Shown: in pieces, positions 34,736 to 42,575 of the stretch | Layout of the letters: every line of letters begins with the position of its first letter | Position numbering within the stretch: position 1 is the first letter of the stretch | Source: JAVBKU01 sp031553875 | GTDB lineage: Bacteria > Bacteroidota > Bacteroidia > Bacteroidales > Rikenellaceae | NCBI GenBank assembly: GCA_031553875.1 | Contig: JAVBKU010000015.1 | Location: 1 to 45,109, forward strand | Direction: 5' to 3' | DNA: 45,109 bases | Notes under the pieces: generated by a model | Seen by the model: the letters and a program-made list of their open reading frames with translations, nothing else | The model's database searches: none | Told to the model about the DNA's origin: nothing | Position numbers and translations under genes: made by a program

Positions 34736-35710
34736 ATGAAAACCGACCTTACAGTAGCCATATGCGTCTATAACGGCGAAAAATATATAGGCGAGACCCT
34801 GCGCTGTATCATGGCGCAGAGCTATCAGGAATTTAACCTGCTGATAGTGGACGACTGCTCCACCGACGGTACCAGGGCGCTGGTGGAAAGATTCTTCCGC
34901 GAGAATCCCCGCCAGTACGAGCTGATGAGCCTGCCGGAGAACGGGGGGCTCAACTACGCGCGCCACTTCGTGGAGAACTACGCCAGGACAAAATACATAA
35001 TACAGACCGACGCCGACGACCTGCCCTATCCCACGATGGTCGAAAAACTATACCATAAGATAACCTCCGACCCGGACCTTATGGTGGTGAGTTGCTACTC
35101 GGAATATATCGACGAGAAGGGACGAAAGATAGGCGGCGGCATCAGGATGGGGGCACCGACCAAAGAAGAGTTCTACGACAGGGCCGAGCGCAAGAAGCTC
35201 ATGTTCATGTCGGTGAGCGTCGTGTATGACCGCGACGCCTCGCTGGAAGTGGGAGGTATAAAGATCGACGGCTATCCCGAAGGCAAGCCCCGCTACCAGG
35301 ACTACTGCGAGGACCTCGACCACTGGACGCGCATGAGCGACCTCTACGTCAAGGGGCGGGCGATAGTGACCATCCCCGAGGTGCTGTACGGCTACCGTAA
35401 GAGGGCCGGGGCGCTGTCGGCCAGCACGCTTAACATGAACATCAAGATAAAATATATAAAGGCCAACCTGCTTCGCCGCAGGGCGGGAGAGAGGGAGCTC
35501 TCTTTTATCGAGTTCTATAACTCGCTCTCCTCGGAGCAGATGAGGACCATGCGCAGGAGTTCCGCCGTGGCCGACTCATTGCGCGAGGGCGTGATGCGCA
35601 TAAAAAGAGGCCGGGTGTTTACTGGAGCGTTCTACGTGGCGAAGTCGATCATGATGGACCCCAAATACTTCTGGCAAAAGATAAAGGCCAATTCGGGATT
35701 GATAAAGTAG
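34736..35710 (+). CDS. GT2 (GT-A fold) glycosyltransferase
   Basis: The 324-aa inverting glycosyltransferase begins TVAICVYNGEKYIGETLRCI, followed by LLIVDDCSTDGT and the DxD-type motif in IIQTDADDLPYP (about residue 85). The segment EDLDHWTRMS matches the ED-x-D-W/H region holding the catalytic base. It is the only GT2 of the locus. The downstream gene starts 6 bp later. Confidence 0.93.
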   Translation: MKTDLTVAICVYNGEKYIGETLRCIMAQSYQEFNLLIVDDCSTDGTRALVERFFRENPRQYELMSLPENGGLNYARHFVENYARTKYIIQTDADDLPYPTMVEKLYHKITSDPDLMVVSCYSEYIDEKGRKIGGGIRMGAPTKEEFYDRAERKKLMFMSVSVVYDRDASLEVGGIKIDGYPEGKPRYQDYCEDLDHWTRMSDLYVKGRAIVTIPEVLYGYRKRAGALSASTLNMNIKIKYIKANLLRRRAGERELSFIEFYNSLSSEQMRTMRRSSAVADSLREGVMRIKRGRVFTGAFYVAKSIMMDPKYFWQKIKANSGLIK

Positions 35711-35716
35711 AGAGAG

Positions 35717-37033
35717 ATGGTTAATGGATCGGATTTATTAAAGGAGCTGTTCGACTACCTCAACGCGGAGGTACGGTACGCCGTGCTGCGCAATTACGAG
35801 GAGTTGCCGGATGCCAATAACAGCCGCGACATAGATATTATGATCCCGCGCAGGGAGTTCGCCGTTCACCGCAGAAACATAGTGCGCATAATCGGCCAAT
35901 TGGAATATAAGATAGTGACTTGCCTGAAAAGCGACCGGCTCGTCACCTATGTGTGCGGGAAACGGGAGGGTGGCGATGTCGCGCTGGTACAGCTGGATTT
36001 CTTCTTCGACACCTCCGTATTCGGGGTGGAATTGATGCCCGCGGAGAGGGTTGTAGCGTCGAGACAGTTCAACGGCAGGGTGTACCATGTGTCGAAAGAG
36101 TACGAATTCCTCGACAAGTTCATGTATAATATGGCCGTCGGTCATGGCTATCCCGAGAAATACGCGCAGGTGCGCGACGAGGTAGGGAGTAGCGAGGCGG
36201 TGGCCTCCGAGTTGAGGCGGACCTTCGGCGAAGGGTCGCTGGAGAAGGTCGAAGCTATGAAAAGCGGCAAATTGCTCCGCAAGGCATTCTGCCAGGGGTT
36301 GAGGCGCAGGCCGTGCGCCCAGGCGGCTTCCGTGGTGAAGTTCCTGTGGAGCTTTACGGGTAATTACCTCTGTTCGCGCACGGGGTTCACCATAGGCTTT
36401 ACCGGGCCTGACGGCTCCGGTAAGACCACCGTGATCGAGACCCTCCACAGCGCTATATCGCCCGTATTCTCTAAGGCCTTCACGCTCTACCATTCCCGCC
36501 CTGAGATACTGCCCAATATAGGCGAGGTGGTCCACTCGTCGGGGCTGGCCGGGGCGCCGGACAGGGATTACCAGAAGCCGCATCGCGGGGGCAAGACCTC
36601 CGTCTTGAGCTCCCTGATGAGATTGTCCTATTACTCGATCGACTATATCGCGGGTTATTTCCTCAAGGTAAAGCCCCTCACGCGCATAACGCAGGTGGTG
36701 GTATTTGACCGCTATTATACCGATTTCATCGCCGACAGCCGCCGCAGCCGCATACATTTGGGCCATAAATTCCTATACAGCTGGGGCCGCGTTTTCATCC
36801 CCTCGCTCGACTATAATATACTGCTCACGGCCGACCGCGATATGATCCTCTCGCGCAAGAGAGAGCTCGATGCCGAGGGCATCGACCGTATAAACTCCAG
36901 GCTGATGTACCTCGCCACCAAACGCGACTACTACCTCGTGATGAACAACGGCACGCCTGCGGAGGCCGTGGGGCGCATACTCGACATAATATTCGAGGCG
37001 CAGCACAGGAAGAATATAGCGAGAATAGTATAA
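35717..37033 (+). CDS. Nucleotidyltransferase-like / thymidylate-kinase-like fusion protein
   Basis: The 438-aa two-domain protein has an N-terminal part (about 1-190) with RDIDIMI (D38-x-D40), as in nucleotidyltransferase folds, though the usual G-[G/S] is not obvious (VLRNYEELPD instead). The C-terminal part (about 222-438) has a P-loop, GPDGSGKTT (230-238), VVFDRYYTDF and an RKRELDAEGI lid-like region, as in thymidylate kinases. It is not expected to be the housekeeping Tmk, being much longer and inside a polysaccharide locus. Related proteins occur in such loci without known function; phosphorylation of a sugar, polyol or lipid is possible. Confidence 0.78.
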   Translation: MVNGSDLLKELFDYLNAEVRYAVLRNYEELPDANNSRDIDIMIPRREFAVHRRNIVRIIGQLEYKIVTCLKSDRLVTYVCGKREGGDVALVQLDFFFDTSVFGVELMPAERVVASRQFNGRVYHVSKEYEFLDKFMYNMAVGHGYPEKYAQVRDEVGSSEAVASELRRTFGEGSLEKVEAMKSGKLLRKAFCQGLRRRPCAQAASVVKFLWSFTGNYLCSRTGFTIGFTGPDGSGKTTVIETLHSAISPVFSKAFTLYHSRPEILPNIGEVVHSSGLAGAPDRDYQKPHRGGKTSVLSSLMRLSYYSIDYIAGYFLKVKPLTRITQVVVFDRYYTDFIADSRRSRIHLGHKFLYSWGRVFIPSLDYNILLTADRDMILSRKRELDAEGIDRINSRLMYLATKRDYYLVMNNGTPAEAVGRILDIIFEAQHRKNIARIV

Positions 37034-37075
37034 TTTGCAGGGTTATGAACCCAGTCTAAGTCTATAATTCCGATT

Positions 37076-38113
37076 ATGAAGGGATCGTGCGATAAATCCG
37101 GTAGGATAGAGTGGATAGATACAGGCAAGGGGCTATGTATGCTATTCGTTATTTTATATCACAGCCAGATATATTACATGAACGACAGCAGTTCGAGCTT
37201 CATATATACGCCCTTCTTCCTGACGTTCTTCTTCTTCCTTTCGGGGTATACTTTCGGCTTGGGCGAGTTTGTCGCGCGGCGTAAGGTGGAGGGGGTGCTA
37301 AGGGGGATAATCCTGCCCTATTTTATCTTCACCACGATCATATATATGCCCAAAGCGATAGTCAGGGGGCAGAGTACAGAGATCGCGGATATGGCTGCGT
37401 ATATACTGTGCGGCTACGCGTCGTGGTTCGTGGCGGCGCTGGCGGTGGCGCAGTTGCTGTTTATCGCGGCGCTCAGGTATGTGCGCTCGGCCGTGGGGAT
37501 ATTCTCTGTGGCGGCGGTATTGCTGGTAGCTGCGGCCCTGTTGAAGGCGCATATACCGGGGCCCGTGCCGTGGTATTTTCTGGCGGGATTCGTGGCCTTC
37601 TTCTATGTGGCCTCGGGTTATTTCTATAGAAAGAGTGAACGCCGGGTATTGACGTGGTTACATTCGGGAGCGATGCTGCCCATATCTTTGGCGGTATATC
37701 TGGCTGTGGTGGCGTGCGATTACCGTTTCGCCATAGGGTCGGAGTGGAGGGAGCTGCCGCTTGTAAATATGGCGGTAGAGGTGGTTAAGGCCTCGGCGGG
37801 GATCGTGATGATGCTTTGTATATCATACAATTTTCCGAGAATATCTATCTTGCAATATATAGGCAGGCATTCGCTGATATTCTACTTCCTCAACGGTGGC
37901 GTTATTACCGTTATATGCCTGTTAATCAATAAATACGGAGTATTAGCGGGGCGGAGCGTTGTGGAGCTGTGCGTGGTGATGGCTGCGACGGTTGCGATAT
38001 TGTACGGGGCCTCGTGGCTGATAATGCGGTTCGCCCCCTGGATGATAGGGGACAGGACCGCTGTGAACAGAATAATAAACAAATTTAAGCGCGATGGGCG
38101 ACAACAGGCTTAA
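37076..38113 (+). CDS. Membrane acyltransferase (Acyl_transf_3 family), 2
   Basis: The 345-aa polytopic protein begins RIEWIDTGKGLCMLFVILYH, the family's Arg/Asp/Lys-Gly/His pattern. It has about 10 hydrophobic segments (FFLTFFFFLSGYTFGLG, LPYFIFTTIIY). It resembles fucose 4-O-acetylase-like proteins and probably adds an acyl group to the polymer. It shares little sequence with the acyltransferase at 32507. It overlaps the next GT4 by 20 bp. Confidence 0.88.
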   Translation: MKGSCDKSGRIEWIDTGKGLCMLFVILYHSQIYYMNDSSSSFIYTPFFLTFFFFLSGYTFGLGEFVARRKVEGVLRGIILPYFIFTTIIYMPKAIVRGQSTEIADMAAYILCGYASWFVAALAVAQLLFIAALRYVRSAVGIFSVAAVLLVAAALLKAHIPGPVPWYFLAGFVAFFYVASGYFYRKSERRVLTWLHSGAMLPISLAVYLAVVACDYRFAIGSEWRELPLVNMAVEVVKASAGIVMMLCISYNFPRISILQYIGRHSLIFYFLNGGVITVICLLINKYGVLAGRSVVELCVVMAATVAILYGASWLIMRFAPWMIGDRTAVNRIINKFKRDGRQQA

Positions 38114-39335
38114 AATATTCGTGTCGGCGTATGCCTGCGAGCCGGGCCTCGGCTCGGAGATAGGCGTCGGGTGGCACTGGGTACTGGAGATGTCGAAATA
38201 TTTCGACCTGTGGGTGCTCACGCGCGAGAGCAACCGTTCCTCGATAGAGGGGTGGCTGAAAGACAATGCCCAAGGCCGCGACATACATTTCCTCTACTAC
38301 GATCTGCCCAAAAAACTCCGTTTCTGGAAGAAGGGGATGCGCGGGGTGAGGACGTATTACATGCTGTGGCAATGCCTGACCGACCGGATAGTAAAGCGCA
38401 CCATGCGCGAGGAGGGTATAGAGATATACCACCTCCTCACCTACGGCAACGCGCTGTGGCCCGCGAGCCGCTACGGACAGAAGCGATTCTTCATCTGGGG
38501 CCCTGTGGGCGTGGGGAGTACGGTTCCCAGGGAGTTCTCGGTGCGTTATATACCCAGGCATCGCTGTCTGGAGATGCTGCAACGTATCATGGCGGGGTTT
38601 CTGAAGTGGAATATAGGCTACAACAGGCGTTGTAGGAATGCTACCCTCATACTATGCAAAACGGACAGAGGGTTAGAACATATACCACGGCGATATCGCC
38701 ATAAAGCCGTCGTATTTACCGATGTGGCAGTAGAGTTTAAGAATAACCTCGTATGCGACAGAAATAGCGAATCCTCTGAAATTACCTATCTGTCGGCCGG
38801 GGGCCTATCGGGATGGAGGGGGTTCGATATACTCATAGAGGCGTTCGCCAGGGCGGCTGCGGTAGTTCCGCATATACGACTAAAAATTTTGGGCGAAGGC
38901 AGGGATAAGCAGCGCCTGCGGAGATTGATCGAAGACATGGGTATGGAGGGAAATATCTCTCTTTGCGGACAAGTACCCATGGAACGTTATTATGAGGAGA
39001 TGGTTTGTTGCGACGTAGTCGTAAATCCGTCACTGAGAGAAGGAGCCGTCACATTTGCATTCGACTCTATGGCATTAGGTAAACCGCTGATTTGTATAGA
39101 TTCGGGAGGATATACCAATTCTTTCGATGACAAGCAGGCTGTGATCATAAAGTTGTCGTCCAGGGAGCAGACCATAGACAGTATGTGTGCCGGGATCATT
39201 AGTTTGACCCAATCCGATGTCAGGAAGCGAATGGGTAAGGCGGCCGCCGATAAAGCGGTAATGCATGACTGGGAGCACAAGGGCAAAGATATATATACCC
39301 TCATAACGGACAGATATGAAAAAGGCAGGAAGTGA
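38094..39335 (+). CDS. GT4 glycosyltransferase
   Basis: The 413-aa GT-B protein belongs to the subgroup starting IFVSAYACEPGLGSEIGVGW. A long linker with RFFIWGPVGVGSTVPREF follows, and the donor domain has YLSAGGLSGWRGFDILIEAF, LCGQVPMERYYEEM, a catalytic segment NPSLREGAVTFAFDSMALGK (E-x7-D here), and PLICIDSGGY. Replacement of the second Glu of E-x7-E by Asp is seen in some relatives. The 3' third becomes more A+T-rich. It overlaps the next gene by 20 bp. Confidence 0.9.
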   Translation: MGDNRLKIFVSAYACEPGLGSEIGVGWHWVLEMSKYFDLWVLTRESNRSSIEGWLKDNAQGRDIHFLYYDLPKKLRFWKKGMRGVRTYYMLWQCLTDRIVKRTMREEGIEIYHLLTYGNALWPASRYGQKRFFIWGPVGVGSTVPREFSVRYIPRHRCLEMLQRIMAGFLKWNIGYNRRCRNATLILCKTDRGLEHIPRRYRHKAVVFTDVAVEFKNNLVCDRNSESSEITYLSAGGLSGWRGFDILIEAFARAAAVVPHIRLKILGEGRDKQRLRRLIEDMGMEGNISLCGQVPMERYYEEMVCCDVVVNPSLREGAVTFAFDSMALGKPLICIDSGGYTNSFDDKQAVIIKLSSREQTIDSMCAGIISLTQSDVRKRMGKAAADKAVMHDWEHKGKDIYTLITDRYEKGRK

Positions 39336-40464
39336 GAATATATTTCCCCTGTCCGGTAAGATATTGGACTATGCCGGAGGTACGGACGGTGTGGTTATTA
39401 CCAATACGGTAGGGCAGCGGTGGATAGTGCCTGAAAAAAATATGGGAACAGCCCTGGAGTTGTTCCAACCCAGCACATTCAAGGGTAAGATGGTTAAACG
39501 TTTTCTTCCCTGCCTATCCCGAAGCGGGTTTGTGATGAAAAAATTGGGGATGTCTAAATTGCGGATCGACCTAATCTCCCCACTGAAGGAGAAATTAGCG
39601 GAGCTCTTTTCCGTAAACGTGAATAATATGGAGTTCTCTGTTTTTTGCGGTTCTCCGGGTGTGCACAGGAAGATTACGTTGCAGATATTTTCGGCAGGCA
39701 CGATACTCGGGTATTGTAAGGTGACCGATACGGCCTCTGTGATCAGGATATTCGAGAGGGAGCAGAAGGTTTTGGATGAATTATGTAAGAAAGGGATAGA
39801 TTCGGTTCCGGTATGTCTTTATTGTGGGCCGCTCGTAGAGGGAATTCACCTGTTTGTACAGAGCACTAAGAGGAGCGCCGATTCGCGCCCGCTGGGGAAA
39901 GATCGTACGATACTGTGGGCATTTCTCGAGGATATGAATACAAAAATGGCGCTGAAGGTGCCGTTCGCAGAGACCGATTATTTCCATACTTTAAATGCTC
40001 TCAGGGGAATGATCCGAAAATACGCGCTGAAAGAGGCCAAAACCATAGAGCGTAATATTTGCGAAGTGGAGAGATACTTCGAGGCAAGGGATACTTTCTC
40101 GGCTTATCACGGCGACTTTACCCCGTGGAACACTTTTGTCGAGGACAACGCTCTTTTCGCCTTCGACCTTGAATACTTCAAGAGGAGCTACCCCCCGTAC
40201 ATGGATTATTTCCATTTTCACACCCAGGACGGTTTTTATAACAAAAGATGGGACGCCCTTGGTATATTCCGCGCATATGTCGGCCAGCGCGATACGATAG
40301 AGGGCTACGTAAAGGATCCGGATATTTACTACAAGGCCTACCTCCTTGACATAATCCATTTCTATCTCGACAGGGATGAGGGCTCTCTCAACCCGATATT
40401 GCAGGACATGTATTCTATATGGATAGAATTACTTAATTTGTTAAGTTATGAGAAAGGTCATTAA
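39316..40464 (+). CDS. APH-like phosphotransferase with extra N-terminal domain
   Basis: The 382-aa protein's C-terminal half has the Brenner motif of aminoglycoside/choline kinase-like enzymes, H265-G-D267-FTPWN272, and the metal-binding D284-L-E286 in FAFDLEYF. The N-terminal 100 residues or so (KILDYAGGTDGVVITNTVG) do not match a domain I recognise. In this setting it may phosphorylate a sugar, polyol or glycan intermediate, perhaps with the kinase fusion at 35717; antibiotic resistance is unlikely. The gene is visibly more A+T-rich than the locus average, suggesting separate acquisition. Overlaps both neighbours. Confidence 0.82.
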   Translation: MKKAGSENIFPLSGKILDYAGGTDGVVITNTVGQRWIVPEKNMGTALELFQPSTFKGKMVKRFLPCLSRSGFVMKKLGMSKLRIDLISPLKEKLAELFSVNVNNMEFSVFCGSPGVHRKITLQIFSAGTILGYCKVTDTASVIRIFEREQKVLDELCKKGIDSVPVCLYCGPLVEGIHLFVQSTKRSADSRPLGKDRTILWAFLEDMNTKMALKVPFAETDYFHTLNALRGMIRKYALKEAKTIERNICEVERYFEARDTFSAYHGDFTPWNTFVEDNALFAFDLEYFKRSYPPYMDYFHFHTQDGFYNKRWDALGIFRAYVGQRDTIEGYVKDPDIYYKAYLLDIIHFYLDRDEGSLNPILQDMYSIWIELLNLLSYEKGH

Positions 40465-41155
40465 TCGCTTTTTAGCCGGGATCAGGGGCGAAGAGTTCGT
40501 TCTTGACGATAACATCCCTTTGAGATACATGCTGTCCTTATTTTGCAGGATGACAGTGAGCCTTATCTACGGGACATTGATATTTATGTCGGCCAATATG
40601 ATATTCGTACACCCTTCTTCGCGGATCAAGTGTCGCAGCAAGATCAAAACCGGCAAAGGATTGCGTATAGACAGGAATTGTTTTATAGATGCACTATCCG
40701 TTGAGGGGATCTTTTTCGGAAATAGCTGTTCGATAGGGAAGAATACCACCATAGAGTGTTCGGGATCACTGAAATCCATAGGCAAGGGCCTCGTAGTGGG
40801 GAATAACGTAGGGATGGGAACTCATGGATTCTTTGGTTGCGCGGGGGGAGTCGAGATAGGCGATAATACTATATTAGGCAATTACGTTTCACTGCACTCG
40901 GAGAATCATAATTTCCACTCGGTCGATGTTCCCATACGCCTGCAAGGAGTAACCCGGCAGGGAATAAAGATCGGCAAGGACTGCTGGTTAGGCGCTAAAG
41001 TCACTGTCCTGGATGGCGCGCAGATAGGTGACGGATGCGTAGTGGCCGCTGGAGCGGTGGTAAGAGGGATCATACCTCCTTACAGCGTCGTTGGCGGTGT
41101 GCCGGCCAAAGTGATAAAGAGCAGAAATGACAATCGAGAAACTGCGGAGTGCTGA
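40448..41155 (+). CDS. Hexapeptide-repeat (LbH) acetyltransferase, WcaF-like
   Basis: The 235-aa protein has a hydrophobic segment (about residues 26-52) followed by hexapeptide repeats from about residue 55 (CFIDALSVEGIFFGNSCSIGKN written in parts). It has the catalytic-type His in SLHSENHNFHS, and the terminal IKIGKDCWLGAKVTVLDGA and GCVVAAGAVVRGIIPP with GGVPAKVIKS. It would O-acetylate a sugar of the repeat unit. A+T-rich like its upstream neighbour. Overlaps the APH-like gene by 17 bp. Confidence 0.92.
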   Translation: MRKVINRFLAGIRGEEFVLDDNIPLRYMLSLFCRMTVSLIYGTLIFMSANMIFVHPSSRIKCRSKIKTGKGLRIDRNCFIDALSVEGIFFGNSCSIGKNTTIECSGSLKSIGKGLVVGNNVGMGTHGFFGCAGGVEIGDNTILGNYVSLHSENHNFHSVDVPIRLQGVTRQGIKIGKDCWLGAKVTVLDGAQIGDGCVVAAGAVVRGIIPPYSVVGGVPAKVIKSRNDNRETAEC

Positions 41156-41169
41156 AACCGACTGTGACT

Positions 41170-42279
41170 ATGAATGGCAACAACCCCAAAATAGTGTTCA
41201 TACACTCGCTCAATAACTTCACAGGGAGCCCCAACGTGCTGTCGGTGGTGGTGAGGGGATTCGTGGAGAGGGGTTATCCCGTGGAAGTGATCACCAGCAG
41301 GGGCGAAGGCTTCCTCTCCGGTATCGAGGGGGTCGCCTACCGTTACACCTGCTACAGGTGGACGGGGAAGAGGATGTTTACGCTACTGAGGCTCCTGCTT
41401 TCGCAGATTTCGCTGTTCTTTCATCTGCTTTTCTCGCCGCGAAAGGGTACGGTCTACTACATAAACACCATTATTCCTTTCGGAGCCGCGTTGGCGTGCC
41501 GGCTTTCGGGTAAGAATTTCGTATATCATATACACGAGAATATGCGGCAGGGGAAAACGCTGTACCACATATTGAGGAATGTGTACCGGTGGTGCAACCG
41601 CCGCTCGATATTCGTGTCGGATTACGTGCGCAGCACGGCCGCGGGGTGCCGCGACGGCATAGTGGCCTACAACGCCCTTGACGAGGAGTTCACTCTCCGC
41701 GCGGCGGAATATATGGGTCGGGCCGACAGGCCATCGCCCCGCAAGGTGCTTATGGTGTCGAGCCTCAGGAAGTTCAAGGGTATATATGAGTTCGCAGAGC
41801 TTGCGCGGAGGCTACCGCAGTACGAGTTCGAGCTTGTGCTGAGCGCTTCGCCCGCCCAGACCAAGGCTTTCGCACTGGATGCCGGCCGATTACCCAACTT
41901 ATCTATCTATCCCGTGCAGACCGACCTGCATCCCTTCTACCATGAGGCGAGGGTATTGTTGCAGTTGTCGTATCCGGAGCAGTGGGTCGAGACTTTCGGG
42001 CTTACAATACTCGAAGGCATGGCCTACGGGGTACCGGGGATAGTTCCCCCTGTCGGAGGTCCTGCTGAACTGGTTGCAGACGGGGAGAGCGGATATACCG
42101 TCGATCCCCACGATATGACCCGGCTATCGGAGCTCCTGACCTCGCTTATGGAGGACGACGCGCTTCACGAGAGGCTTTCACGCGCCTCGCTGGAGCGTGT
42201 GGGCAGGTTCTCGAGAGAGGAGATGATGAATAAGATCGAGAGGTATGTATCCGGGCTTACGAGCATAAGAAACAATTAG
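41170..42279 (+). CDS. GT4 glycosyltransferase
   Basis: The protein of about 369 aa is a GT-B glycosyltransferase: IVFIHSLNNFTGSPNVLSVV at the acceptor side, NFVYHIHENM, the donor part VLMVSSLRKFKGIYEFAELA, YPVQTDLHPFYHEARVLLQL, WVETFGLTILEGMAYG (E-x7-E) and GGPAELVADGESGYTV. The frame begins with a GTG at 41149, overlapping the upstream gene; the ATG at 41170 (MNGNNPK) is the more usual start and is used here. RE6 begins 54 bp after its stop codon. Confidence 0.92.
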   Translation: MNGNNPKIVFIHSLNNFTGSPNVLSVVVRGFVERGYPVEVITSRGEGFLSGIEGVAYRYTCYRWTGKRMFTLLRLLLSQISLFFHLLFSPRKGTVYYINTIIPFGAALACRLSGKNFVYHIHENMRQGKTLYHILRNVYRWCNRRSIFVSDYVRSTAAGCRDGIVAYNALDEEFTLRAAEYMGRADRPSPRKVLMVSSLRKFKGIYEFAELARRLPQYEFELVLSASPAQTKAFALDAGRLPNLSIYPVQTDLHPFYHEARVLLQLSYPEQWVETFGLTILEGMAYGVPGIVPPVGGPAELVADGESGYTVDPHDMTRLSELLTSLMEDDALHERLSRASLERVGRFSREEMMNKIERYVSGLTSIRNN

Positions 42280-42333
42280 AAGGTACTGGCATATAAAATT
42301 ACAGAGATCAACATAAGAACAGCAAAATCATCC

Positions 42334-42477
42334 GCCGCTTCGGGCTTCTGCCGGGAACAGGTCTCGTGAGGGAGATCACCCTCAGTTATCGTGTAACGAG
42401 GGAAGCTCCCGGAAGAGACCCCGGCAGAAGACGCGGCTAGACTTTTTGCCTACTTTTGCGGCAATGGCAAAAGTAGG
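42334..42477 (-). repeat. Structured repeat RE6 (short-arm form)
   Basis: Core at 42334-42437 (104 bp), essentially the RE1 core in reverse orientation. The 40-bp arm (42438-42477) reads on the minus strand as CCTACTTTTGC and GCAAAAGTAGG with loop CATTGCC. On the plus strand the arm contains TACTTTTG, a -7-like box 119 nt before the next gene's ATG, without a matching -33. The remaining 98 bp to the next gene are A+T-rich with nothing recognised. Confidence 0.9.
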
Positions 42478-42575
42478 ATGCCAAAGGCAAATAAATTACT
42501 GTATAATCGTATGTTGGTTCTAAATATAATTAACACCTGCGCTTAAGATCAGAACGTTGCTCGCGTTAAAATAAT

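Noticed and set aside
35738..36766. 342-aa open frame antisense to the kinase fusion gene
   Set aside because: Shadow frame; the plus strand carries the intact P-loop and family motifs.
35717..37033. Housekeeping thymidylate kinase (tmk)
   Set aside because: Twice the usual length, with an extra N-terminal domain and located in a polysaccharide operon.
39316..40464. Aminoglycoside resistance gene
   Set aside because: It shares only the kinase catalytic motifs; the N-terminal region and the glycan-locus context argue against drug resistance.
207..42477. CRISPR array or insertion sequence as explanation of the repeats
   Set aside because: Copies are kilobases apart, not regularly spaced with spacers, and no transposase or cas gene is in the window.
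42442..42477. RE arms as complete promoters
   Set aside because: TACTTTTG matches the -7 box, but no TTTG lies 19-21 nt upstream, and RE2 and RE4 lack the final G. Mentioned only as a possibility.
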